A stretch of 64,000 nt of DNA, taken from positions 1 to 64,000 of the forward strand of contig CAJWFK010000006.1 in the NCBI GenBank assembly GCA_913031125.1, in the 5' to 3' direction. Position numbers and translations under genes: made by a program. Below, one piece after another: positions 57,086 to 64,000 of this stretch (position 1 is the stretch's first letter; each line of letters begins with the position of its first letter). The notes beneath the pieces were generated by a model. It had not been told where the DNA came from. It did not search any database and was given only the letters and a program-made list of their open reading frames with translations. The stretch is from an uncultured Woeseia sp. Lineage in GTDB: Bacteria > Pseudomonadota > Gammaproteobacteria > Steroidobacterales > Woeseiaceae.

Positions 57086-58096
57086 ATGACTATCAAGGTC
57101 GGTATTAATGGGTATGGACGAATTGGCCGCATGGTATTGCGGGCTCACTTTGAGAATAAGAACCCCCATGATATTGAGATTGTTGCCGTTAACGATTTAG
57201 GTGACGCGCAAACGAATGCGCTTCTGACGCAACGCGATACTGCTCATGGGCGCTTCCCAGGCACCGTAAAGGTTCATGGGGACAACATGCTTGTAAATGG
57301 TAAAAATATTAGGGTGCTGGCAGAGCGTGATCCTGCAAAGCTGCCATGGGGTGAAATGGGCGTAGATGTAGTGTACGAATGTACAGGTCTTTTTCGAAGT
57401 AAAGAAGCGGCGGAAAAACATATTGAAGGTGGTGCTAGCAAGGTAATCATCTCGGCACCTGGAAATGGGGTCGATGCGACAATAGTTTTTGGTGTGAATC
57501 ACCATACCCTGAAAAGTAGTGATTCTGTAATTTCAAATGCCTCATGCACAACTAATTGTCTTGCCCCGTTAGTAAAGCCTCTTCATGAAAAGATAGGCGT
57601 ACAACACGGTCTTATGACAACTATTCATGCCTATACCAATGATCAGGTGCTGACTGACGTGTTTCATAAAGATTTGCGCCGTGCGCGATCAGCTTCAATG
57701 TCTCAAATACCTACGAAGACTGGTGCTGCAGCTGCGGTAGGCCTTGTTCTGCCGGAGTTAGCTGGAAAACTTGATGGATTTTCGATGCGAGTTCCGACGA
57801 TAAATGTTTCAGCTGTTGATCTGAGTTTTATTGCTGATAGAGATACTAGCGTTGAAGAGATAAATGACATTATGAAAGAGGCGAGTGAAGGAGAGCTGGC
57901 CGGCGTTCTTGCATACAACGAGGAGCCACTAGTTTCCGTTGATTTCAACCACGATCCCGCTTCGTCGACATACGATGCTGGTCTGACACGAGTAATGCAG
58001 GGAAATCTCGTCAAAGTTATTTCTTGGTATGACAATGAGTGGGGGTTTTCTAATCGCATGCTCGATACGACGGTAGCCTTGATGAATGCAGCATAA
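57086..58096 (+). CDS. gapA: Glyceraldehyde-3-phosphate dehydrogenase
   Basis: Oxidises glyceraldehyde 3-phosphate to 1,3-bisphosphoglycerate. The Rossmann motif [10 protein letters not shown] is at residues 7-16, the catalytic Cys154 is in SNASCTTN, and the active-site His is in [10 protein letters not shown]. The acidic residue after the second strand (VAVNDLGD) fits NAD preference. [12 protein letters not shown] is the usual C-terminal block. 336 residues. It lies 20 nt behind tkt with AGGAGA before its ATG. Confidence 0.97.
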   Translation: MTIKVGINGYGRIGRMVLRAHFENKNPHDIEIVAVNDLGDAQTNALLTQRDTAHGRFPGTVKVHGDNMLVNGKNIRVLAERDPAKLPWGEMGVDVVYECTGLFRSKEAAEKHIEGGASKVIISAPGNGVDATIVFGVNHHTLKSSDSVISNASCTTNCLAPLVKPLHEKIGVQHGLMTTIHAYTNDQVLTDVFHKDLRRARSASMSQIPTKTGAAAAVGLVLPELAGKLDGFSMRVPTINVSAVDLSFIADRDTSVEEINDIMKEASEGELAGVLAYNEEPLVSVDFNHDPASSTYDAGLTRVMQGNLVKVISWYDNEWGFSNRMLDTTVALMNAA

Positions 58097-58116
58097 AAAT
58101 ATTTTCGGCGAGGCTC

Positions 58117-59292
58117 ATGTCGGTTATCAATATGGAAGAAATTGATCTCGCGGGGAAACGGGTCCTAATTCGCGAAGATCTTAATGTTCCGTTTACTGAC
58201 GGCAAAATAGCTAACGATGCCCGTATGCGTGCGGCTTTACCTACCATACGTCGAGTAGCTGGGGCGGGGGCGGCTGTTATCCTGATGTCCCATCTGGGAC
58301 GGCCCATCGAGGGGGAGTTTGATGAACGATATTCCCTTGCTCCTATAGCCATCCGCTTATCTGAATTACTAGACAAAAAAATAAATTTTGTAGAGGACTG
58401 GTTAGATGGTTTTGACATGCAGCCTGGCGAGATTGTGCTACTGGAGAATGTCCGGTTCAATAAGGGAGAGAAGAACTGCGACGACGAATTGTCTAAAAAA
58501 ATGGCATCTTTGTGCGACGTTTTTGTTATGGACGCATTTGGTACTGCCCACCGGAAACAGGCAAGTACTTATGGGGTGGCAAAGTATGCGAGGGTCGCCT
58601 GCGCTGGTCCTTTGTTAAAAAAAGAACTCGAAGCTTTAGGGCTTGCATTCGAAAATCCGCAAAGGCCAATGATTGCAATAGTTGGGGGGTCGAAAGTGTC
58701 AACGAAGCTCACTGTGCTAGAGACACTAAAGACTGTAGTTGATCAGCTTATTGTTGGAGGAGGAATCGCTAATACTTTTATCGCTGGAGCAGGACACAAT
58801 GTTGGCAAGTCTCTCTATGAAGCGAATATGGTTGATACTGCGCGGTTATTAAGCATTAAAGGGTTGGAAGGAGCCGCAATTCCGATGCCCTCTGACGTTG
58901 TCGTCGGCGACGTGTTCTCAGCACAAGCGTCTGCAACGATTAAAGACATATGTGATGTTGATAGCAATGACTTAATTCTAGATATTGGTCCGAAAACCTC
59001 AGCATACTTTGCCTCCTTAATTAAGAATGCTGGGACAATAATTTGGAATGGGCCTCTTGGTGTTTTTGAATTTGATCAGTTTGGTGCTGGTACTAGGGTG
59101 GTAGCGGAAGCAATTGCAGCGAGCAAAGCTTTCTCAATTGCGGGGGGAGGAGACACTCTAGCCGCTGTTGAGAAGTATGATGTCGCTGACGGCCTTTCCT
59201 ATATTTCGACTGGTGGGGGAGCCTTTCTCGAATTCGCAGAAGGTAAAGAGTTACCGGCTATTGAGGTTCTAAAACAACGCGGATCAGGTTAA
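58117..59292 (+). CDS. pgk: Phosphoglycerate kinase
   Basis: Transfers phosphate from 1,3-bisphosphoglycerate to ADP. The N-domain has [11 protein letters not shown] (RxDxNVP), [17 protein letters not shown], and [12 protein letters not shown]; the C-domain has [20 protein letters not shown], and [13 protein letters not shown] with [10 protein letters not shown]. 391 residues is standard. It follows gapA by 20 nt, so the two consecutive glycolytic steps are co-expressed. Confidence 0.97.
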   Translation: MSVINMEEIDLAGKRVLIREDLNVPFTDGKIANDARMRAALPTIRRVAGAGAAVILMSHLGRPIEGEFDERYSLAPIAIRLSELLDKKINFVEDWLDGFDMQPGEIVLLENVRFNKGEKNCDDELSKKMASLCDVFVMDAFGTAHRKQASTYGVAKYARVACAGPLLKKELEALGLAFENPQRPMIAIVGGSKVSTKLTVLETLKTVVDQLIVGGGIANTFIAGAGHNVGKSLYEANMVDTARLLSIKGLEGAAIPMPSDVVVGDVFSAQASATIKDICDVDSNDLILDIGPKTSAYFASLIKNAGTIIWNGPLGVFEFDQFGAGTRVVAEAIAASKAFSIAGGGDTLAAVEKYDVADGLSYISTGGGAFLEFAEGKELPAIEVLKQRGSG

Positions 59293-59403
59293 TTTTTCCT
59301 GTCGGGGAAGACGGCCTAACGCGGTAACTGCTATTTTTTAATTTACTTTGAAATAATGAAATAGCAGCCAGCTTTTCAGCATTCGTGTGCCATAATCACG
59401 TTT

Positions 59404-60840
59404 ATGCAGCGACGTTGTAAAATTGTGGCGACACTCGGGCCTTCAACTGACGATCTAGAAACGCTTCGAAATATGGTTGAAGCCGGACTTGATGTTGCTC
59501 GCCTTAACTTTTCCCATGGAAACCGGCAAGAACAAAAGAAACGTTTGCTTAATCTACGCAAAATTGCTGGTGATTGCGGACGCTTTGTTGGAGTAATCGG
59601 CGATTTGCAGGGTCCTAAAATTCGGGTGCGCCGGTTTAAGAAAAGTAGTGTACGGCTTAAGAAAGGCAATTCGTTTTTTCTGGATTCTACTTTGGGTGAG
59701 GCAGAAGGTTCCAGCAAAGGGGTGAGCGTTGCCCATGACAAAATGCATCTCGATGTAACTGTTGGTGACAGGCTGCTTCTAAATGATGGTCAGATTAAAC
59801 TCGAAGTAGAGAGCCTTGAGGGGACACGCGTCAATACAACTATTTTAATTGGTGGTGTTATCTCTGACCACAAAGGAATCAATCGCGAGGGTGGTGGATT
59901 ATCTGCTGATGCACTGACAGACAAAGATAAGGCTGATATAAAATTTGCTGCGGAAGTAGGGATGGATTTTATTGCGATTTCATTTGTGCGTAATGCTGGT
60001 GATGTGCATGAAGCGCGAAAATTAATGGAGAATGCTGGGGGATCGGGGAAAATTATCGCTAAGATCGAACGCGCAGAAGCCTTGGAATGCATAGACGAAA
60101 TTATTGATGCTTCAGATGCGGTAATGGTTGCGCGCGGGGACCTTGGAGTTGAGATGGGTTATGCCGAGCTTACAGGCAAGCAGAAACAAATTATCAAAAA
60201 AACAACCTTTAACAACAAGATAGTCATCACCGCCACACAAATGATGGAGTCAATGATTGAGAACCCAGTCCCAACGAGGGCTGAAGTGTCAGATGTTGCA
60301 AATGCTGTTATGGATGGGACTGATGCCGTGATGTTGTCGGCCGAGACTGCGGTCGGAAAATATCCGGTTTCTGTCATCGAAGCTATGAGCGAAGTCTGCA
60401 TTGGCGCAGAAAAACATATTCAGACTCGCCCACGAACGACCCATAGGGCTGATGATCGATTTAGTGCAATAGATGAGGCTATCGCAATGGCGGTTATGCA
60501 TACAGCTAATCACCTTAAAGTTAAGGCGATTATAGCTCTGACGGAAACCGGTACAACGACTCTTTGGATGTCCCGTGCGCGTTCTGATATTCCCATTTAT
60601 GCATTTACACCGCATGATGAGACTAGCCGCCGTGTCACCCTTTACCGCGGGGTATATCCTGTGTCATTTACAATTCAGGAGTCGGATCGGCGTGCCTTAT
60701 ATCGTGACATTTTCTCGACACTTTTACAGCACAAGCTGGTTGAGGAGGGTGATCGTGTGATATTTACTAAAGGCGATTTGGATGGCGTTTCTGGTGGTAC
60801 TAACTCCATGCAAATTGTTGAGGTTAATACATCGGCTTAA
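59404..60840 (+). CDS. pyk: Pyruvate kinase
   Basis: Makes pyruvate and ATP from phosphoenolpyruvate. Start KIVATLGPSTDDLETLRNMV; LNFSHGNRQEQ; GVIGDLQGPKIRV; the catalytic region IAKIERAEALE and VMVARGDLGVEMG; TATQMMESMIENPVPTRAEVSDVANAV; the C-terminal domain begins near 355. 478 residues. It is separated from pgk by 111 nt that could hold a promoter, with a 9-bp inverted repeat at 59328-59336/59359-59367. The PPi-PFK in the same window means that both irreversible and reversible glycolytic steps are represented. Confidence 0.96.
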   Translation: MQRRCKIVATLGPSTDDLETLRNMVEAGLDVARLNFSHGNRQEQKKRLLNLRKIAGDCGRFVGVIGDLQGPKIRVRRFKKSSVRLKKGNSFFLDSTLGEAEGSSKGVSVAHDKMHLDVTVGDRLLLNDGQIKLEVESLEGTRVNTTILIGGVISDHKGINREGGGLSADALTDKDKADIKFAAEVGMDFIAISFVRNAGDVHEARKLMENAGGSGKIIAKIERAEALECIDEIIDASDAVMVARGDLGVEMGYAELTGKQKQIIKKTTFNNKIVITATQMMESMIENPVPTRAEVSDVANAVMDGTDAVMLSAETAVGKYPVSVIEAMSEVCIGAEKHIQTRPRTTHRADDRFSAIDEAIAMAVMHTANHLKVKAIIALTETGTTTLWMSRARSDIPIYAFTPHDETSRRVTLYRGVYPVSFTIQESDRRALYRDIFSTLLQHKLVEEGDRVIFTKGDLDGVSGGTNSMQIVEVNTSA

Positions 60841-60994
60841 ACGAAGTTTGAAATCAGCTTACTGACTTTCTAGACAGCGATTATTGAGGCTTACCTACCG
60901 TATTCGGAAAATTTAATAGTTTGGAAGGTTGTCGCTATAAATTAAATTTTTATATCACTTGTGCCGGAAGGTGTGAGCAAAGATACTTGTAACT

Positions 60995-61849
60995 ATGAAT
61001 ACCAAGAAATTCTCTAGTACTAAAACCTATGTCGCAACCGATGATTTACTCATGGCTGTAAATGCTGCTGTTACCCTTGAGCGGCCGATTCTAATAAAAG
61101 GTGAGCCTGGTACTGGGAAAACACAGCTTGCTATCGAAATCGCAAATGTGCTGAATTGTCCTCTATTCGAGTGGCATATTAAATCGACAACTAAGGCGCA
61201 ACAGGGACTCTACGATTACGATGCTGTTGCAAGGTTGCGGGACTCGCAGTTAGGCGATGATCGTGTCCATGATATCGCCAATTACATTGTGCAGGGTAAG
61301 CTTTGGGAAGCATTTGTGAGTGCTGAACAGCCGGTACTTTTGATAGATGAAATTGATAAGGCAGACATAGAGTTTCCGAATGATTTGTTACAAGAGCTAG
61401 ATCGTATGGAATTTTTAGTATACGAGACTAAGCAGGTTATCAAAGCCAAGCAGCGTCCCATCGTCGTTATTACGAGTAATAATGAGAAAGAACTTCCTGA
61501 CGCATTCCTGCGGCGCTGTTTTTTTCATTACATAAAATTTCCAGATAAAGCAACTATGCGCAAGATAATTGCAGTACATTATCCTGACATCAAGAAAATC
61601 CTTCTCCGTGAAGCGTTAGAGACTTTCTACAAAGTACGAGAAGTACCTGGCCTCAAAAAAAAGCCGTCAACATCTGAATTACTCGATTGGATAAAATTGC
61701 TCGTTGCTGAAGATATCTCCGCACAAGCCCTTCGTGAAGCAGATCCTAGAAAAGCCATACCGCCACTTTATGGTGCCCTATTAAAGAATGAGCAAGATGT
61801 ACATTTGTTCGAACAACTTGTGTTCTTAGATAGGCGGAATCCACAGTAG
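60995..61849 (+). CDS. MoxR-family AAA+ ATPase
   Basis: ATPase of 284 residues with chaperone-like activity. Walker A is GEPGTGKTQLA (residues ~35-45), Walker B is VLLIDEIDKAD (~115-125), sensor 1 is VVITSNNEKELPDAFLRRC with the arginine finger. A C-terminal helical lid follows. MoxR proteins work with VWA-domain partners to insert metals or activate large enzymes. The VWA gene follows 6 nt later. The client enzyme is not evident here. Confidence 0.93.
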   Translation: MNTKKFSSTKTYVATDDLLMAVNAAVTLERPILIKGEPGTGKTQLAIEIANVLNCPLFEWHIKSTTKAQQGLYDYDAVARLRDSQLGDDRVHDIANYIVQGKLWEAFVSAEQPVLLIDEIDKADIEFPNDLLQELDRMEFLVYETKQVIKAKQRPIVVITSNNEKELPDAFLRRCFFHYIKFPDKATMRKIIAVHYPDIKKILLREALETFYKVREVPGLKKKPSTSELLDWIKLLVAEDISAQALREADPRKAIPPLYGALLKNEQDVHLFEQLVFLDRRNPQ

Positions 61850-61855
61850 TAGCTG

Positions 61856-63031
61856 ATGTTTGTTGAGTTTTTTTTTATGCTGAGGGACGGTGGCATGAAG
61901 CCCTCTATTACCGAACTCCTTACATTGCTGGAAGCTATGGAACGAGGTATTCACGGCGATAGCGTTGAGGAGTTCTATTACTTAGCTCGGTCTTGTCTTG
62001 TAAAAGATGAGTCACAATTTGATCGCTTCGATCAAATATTTGGAGCCCACTTTCATGGTATTGAACAGGCAATTAAGGATTTATCCACAGAGCTCCCTGA
62101 TGACTGGCTGCGTAAACAGGCTGAGTTGCTTCTAACTGAAGAAGAGCGTGAAAAAATAAAAGCTTTGGGCGGGTTTGATCAGTTAATGAAAGCGTTAGAG
62201 GATAGACTGAAGGATCAGCAGGGTAGGCACCAAGGAGGTAGTAAGTGGATTGGCACCGCTGGTACTTCGCCATTTGGGGCTTATGGCTACAACCCGGAAG
62301 GGGTCCGAATTGGACAGCAGGGCTCACGCAATCGCAGGGCAACCAAGGTGTGGGATCGTCGTGAATATCGTAATCTTGACGACACTCTGGAATTAGGAAC
62401 TCGTAACCTTAAGATTGCGCTAAGGAAGCTTCGAAAGTTTGCTCGTCAAGGTGCAGCTGACCAGCTGGATCTACCAGATACAATCGATAAAACGGCGCGT
62501 AATGCAGGGATGTTAGATCTTCGTATGGTTCCGGAGCGTCATAATGCCGTCAAGGTTCTACTGTGTTTGGATATTGGTGGCTCAATGGATGATCATGTTC
62601 GTGTTTGCGAAGAGCTCTTTTCCGCGGCCCGTAACGAATTTAAGCACCTAGAGTATTTCTACTTTCACAATTTTATTTATGAAAGTTTGTGGAAGGATAA
62701 TAAGCGTCGCCATGCGGAACGAATCCCGACGATGGAGTTAACGCATAAATATGGACCGGAATACAAGCTTGTATTTGTTGGCGATGCGACCATGAGTCCT
62801 TACGAAATTGTTTATGCAGGTGGAAGTGTGGAGCATTGGAATGAAGAGCCTGGGGCAGTTTGGATCAAGCGCCTCCTAGGAACCTATGGCAAAGCAATTT
62901 GGCTTAATCCTGAGCCCCGGCATCGGTGGGATTACACGCCATCCGTTAAACTTACTCAGGAGATTATGGAGAATCGCATGTTTCCACTGACATTGTCTGG
63001 AATTGATGACGGTATAAAATCTCTGCAATAG
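61856..63031 (+). CDS. VWA-domain protein, CoxE-like, partner of MoxR ATPase
   Basis: A 391-residue protein. Residues ~1-130 are helical, a Gly/Arg-rich linker follows, and a von Willebrand A domain occupies about 210-390. The metal-site motif reads LDIGGSMDDH: DxGxS instead of the usual DxSxS, so one Ser ligand is replaced by Gly. Other strands are FYFHNFIYESLW and LVFVGDATMSPYEI. It resembles CoxE-like proteins that pair with MoxR ATPases. It starts 6 nt after the MoxR stop. Met8 or Met14 are possible alternative starts. Confidence 0.88.
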   Translation: MFVEFFFMLRDGGMKPSITELLTLLEAMERGIHGDSVEEFYYLARSCLVKDESQFDRFDQIFGAHFHGIEQAIKDLSTELPDDWLRKQAELLLTEEEREKIKALGGFDQLMKALEDRLKDQQGRHQGGSKWIGTAGTSPFGAYGYNPEGVRIGQQGSRNRRATKVWDRREYRNLDDTLELGTRNLKIALRKLRKFARQGAADQLDLPDTIDKTARNAGMLDLRMVPERHNAVKVLLCLDIGGSMDDHVRVCEELFSAARNEFKHLEYFYFHNFIYESLWKDNKRRHAERIPTMELTHKYGPEYKLVFVGDATMSPYEIVYAGGSVEHWNEEPGAVWIKRLLGTYGKAIWLNPEPRHRWDYTPSVKLTQEIMENRMFPLTLSGIDDGIKSLQ

Positions 63032-63090
63032 TCACCTACTAATTAAATAAGGGGCAATCTAGAATGTCCTTTTCATTCCACCTTACCGAT

Positions 63091-63624
63091 TTAGTCGCTG
63101 GCTTGCAGCGTTTCTAGATCTGCCAGAATTTCGGCTGAATGTGTATCAGGGTTAACTTTTTTGTAATGTTTGGCTACCTTGCCCTCTGGATCAATGAGGA
63201 ACGTTTCCCGCTTTGCTATCGAAAGTCCCATAAACCGCGATTTAACTCCATAGGCGTCAGCAGTTATACCTTCAGCGTCAGCGAGCAGCGGAAACGGCAA
63301 ACCATATTTTTCCGAAAATTGTTTATGGGATGCTTCATCATCCATACTGACACCTAAAATTTGGCAGTCGGCTTTTTTAAAAGCGAATATATTGTCCCTA
63401 AATTCACAGGCTTCAGTCGTACATCCTGGGGTGTCATCTTTCGGGTAAAAATATAGTGCTATCCATGAGCCTCGGTAGTCTTCGATGGAATGCGGTTGTC
63501 CGTCTTGGTCTCTAAGTTCGAATGCAGGGGCTGGTTCTCCTTCCATTGGTTGTTCGGCCACCACCACCTCATTTCCTAATGTGATCAGAAAGAGGATCAA
63601 CGTTTTAAAAATAAGCTTTTGCAT
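63091..63624 (-). CDS. Periplasmic peroxiredoxin, Bcp type
   Basis: Thiol peroxidase of the AhpC-TSA/Bcp family, 177 residues. Unlike cytoplasmic Bcp it begins with a signal peptide (about 1-24, ending VVAEQ), so it should act in the periplasm. The active-site segment FYPKDDTPGCTTEACEFRDN carries the peroxidatic Cys (near residue 68) and a second Cys five residues later, as in Bcp. It faces the patatin gene across 80 bp containing a palindrome. Confidence 0.9.
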   Translation of the reverse strand: MQKLIFKTLILFLITLGNEVVVAEQPMEGEPAPAFELRDQDGQPHSIEDYRGSWIALYFYPKDDTPGCTTEACEFRDNIFAFKKADCQILGVSMDDEASHKQFSEKYGLPFPLLADAEGITADAYGVKSRFMGLSIAKRETFLIDPEGKVAKHYKKVNPDTHSAEILADLETLQASD

Positions 63625-63635
63625 TACTAAACCCC

Positions 63636-63657
63636 AGTTTAATCAATTGATTAAACT
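63636..63657. promoter_or_regulatory. Perfect 22-bp palindrome, candidate operator
   Basis: AGTTTAATCAATTGATTAAACT is its own reverse complement. It lies 12 bp before the peroxiredoxin start and 48 bp before the patatin start, in a divergent promoter region, and so is placed to bind a dimeric regulator of either gene. No regulator can be named. Confidence 0.5.
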
Positions 63658-63665
63658 TTTCACGA

Positions 63666-63693
63666 TTGGCATCAATTACAGGCTGACTATAAT
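63666..63693 (+). promoter_or_regulatory. Candidate sigma-70 promoter of the patatin gene
   Basis: A -35-like TTGGCA (63666-63671), a 16-bp spacer and a consensus -10 TATAAT (63688-63693). The start point would be only about 5 nt before the ATG at 63705, implying a nearly leaderless mRNA. Confidence 0.45.
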
Positions 63694-63704
63694 ACGCTAA
63701 ACAC

Positions 63705-64000
63705 ATGAAAGTTGATCAAGATAATTTAAAGACAGGACTGGTATTACCTGGCGGAGGCGCGCGTGGCGCATTTCAGGTTGGTGTACTTAAAGCCATTGCC
63801 GAGCTTCTGCCAAATCGATTAGCAAGTCCGTTCTCAATAATTAGTGGGACATCTGCTGGTGCGATTAACTCGGTAGTTCTTGCTACTCAAGCGGAAAGAT
63901 TTAGTTTAGCAATTGAGCAATTAGAAGACGTCTGGTGTAATTTTCACTGCAATCAAGTTTACCGTACAGATGCTGCAACTATGGTCAGAAGCAGCTTACA
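63705..64000 (+). CDS. Patatin-like phospholipase (partial, 3' end cut)
   Basis: N-terminal 98 residues of a patatin-family lipid acyl hydrolase. The oxyanion motif GGGARG is near residues 16-21 and the nucleophile motif GTSAG (GxSxG) near 48-52; the conserved Gly/Ala-rich start (GLVLPGGGARGAFQVGVLKA) is typical of bacterial members. The catalytic Asp (DGG/DGA) lies beyond the window. The ATG at 63705 is followed by a normal patatin start. No strong ribosome-binding site is visible upstream. Confidence 0.88.
   Translation, partial: MKVDQDNLKTGLVLPGGGARGAFQVGVLKAIAELLPNRLASPFSIISGTSAGAINSVVLATQAERFSLAIEQLEDVWCNFHCNQVYRTDAATMVRSSL

Noticed and set aside
59328-59367. Terminator between pgk and pyk
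   Set aside because: The 9-bp stem is AT-rich, has a 22-nt loop and lacks a U-tract, so I do not call it a terminator.
1-64000. CRISPR arrays, insertion sequences, prophage or integron sites
   Set aside because: No tandem direct repeats with spacers, transposase or integrase genes, or paired terminal repeats were seen.

Overview
This window is chromosomal DNA from a Gram-negative bacterium, most likely an uncultured, probably aquatic gammaproteobacterium. The reasons are the order rpsU-yqeY-dnaG-rpoD with tsaD divergent from rpsU, lipopolysaccharide genes (hldE, waaA), mpl, cpdA, a TolC channel, monomeric isocitrate dehydrogenase and a split class II ribonucleotide reductase (nrdJa/nrdJb). 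Base composition looks moderately AT-rich by eye (not computed). Genes are packed in short alternating operons. I see no insertion sequence, prophage, CRISPR array or rRNA operon. Species-level placement cannot be made from reading alone.

Layout. 1-16 kb: a cut-off msrP, an epoxide-hydrolase-like enzyme, a T-box riboswitch with type II ileS, folE, msrA, a secreted TPR protein, mscS, a seven-iron ferredoxin, a HupE/parvulin pair, an SDR/esterase pair and a rhomboid protease. 16-25 kb: icd, a tRNA-Ile(CAU) gene split by a group I intron, then the macromolecular-synthesis operon, tsaD and folB-folK. 25-38 kb: a pteridine reductase, a MidA-like methyltransferase, uppP, cca, a DegQ-type protease, nrdJa-nrdJb behind a long regulatory region, hldE and waaA. 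38-51 kb: tolC, a GGDEF/EAL protein, pyrophosphate-dependent phosphofructokinase followed by a proton-pumping pyrophosphatase, adk, rnd, mpl and hemL. 51-64 kb: cpdA, ahcY and metK, the glycolytic run tkt-gapA-pgk-pyk, a MoxR/VWA pair, a periplasmic peroxiredoxin and a cut-off patatin phospholipase.

How the genes fit together. Pterin and folate chemistry is represented by folE, folB, folK and a FolM-like reductase. Central carbon metabolism is represented by PPi-PFK, transketolase, GAPDH, PGK, pyruvate kinase and NADP-type IDH. The PPi-PFK/H+-PPase pair suggests that pyrophosphate is used as an energy currency. metK and ahcY form the start and recycling arms of SAM metabolism.

The two most notable signals are both RNA and both concern isoleucine decoding. 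One is a complete transcription-attenuating T-box (AUC specifier, UGGUACC bulge, competing terminator) in front of a type II isoleucyl-tRNA synthetase, which is unexpected in a gammaproteobacterium. The other is a 234-nt group I intron resembling the Azoarcus intron, inserted just after the CAU anticodon of tRNA-Ile2. Secondary signals are a perfect 24-bp hairpin between dnaG and rpoD, a NrdR-box-like site and structured leader before nrdJ, and a perfect 22-bp palindrome before the patatin gene.
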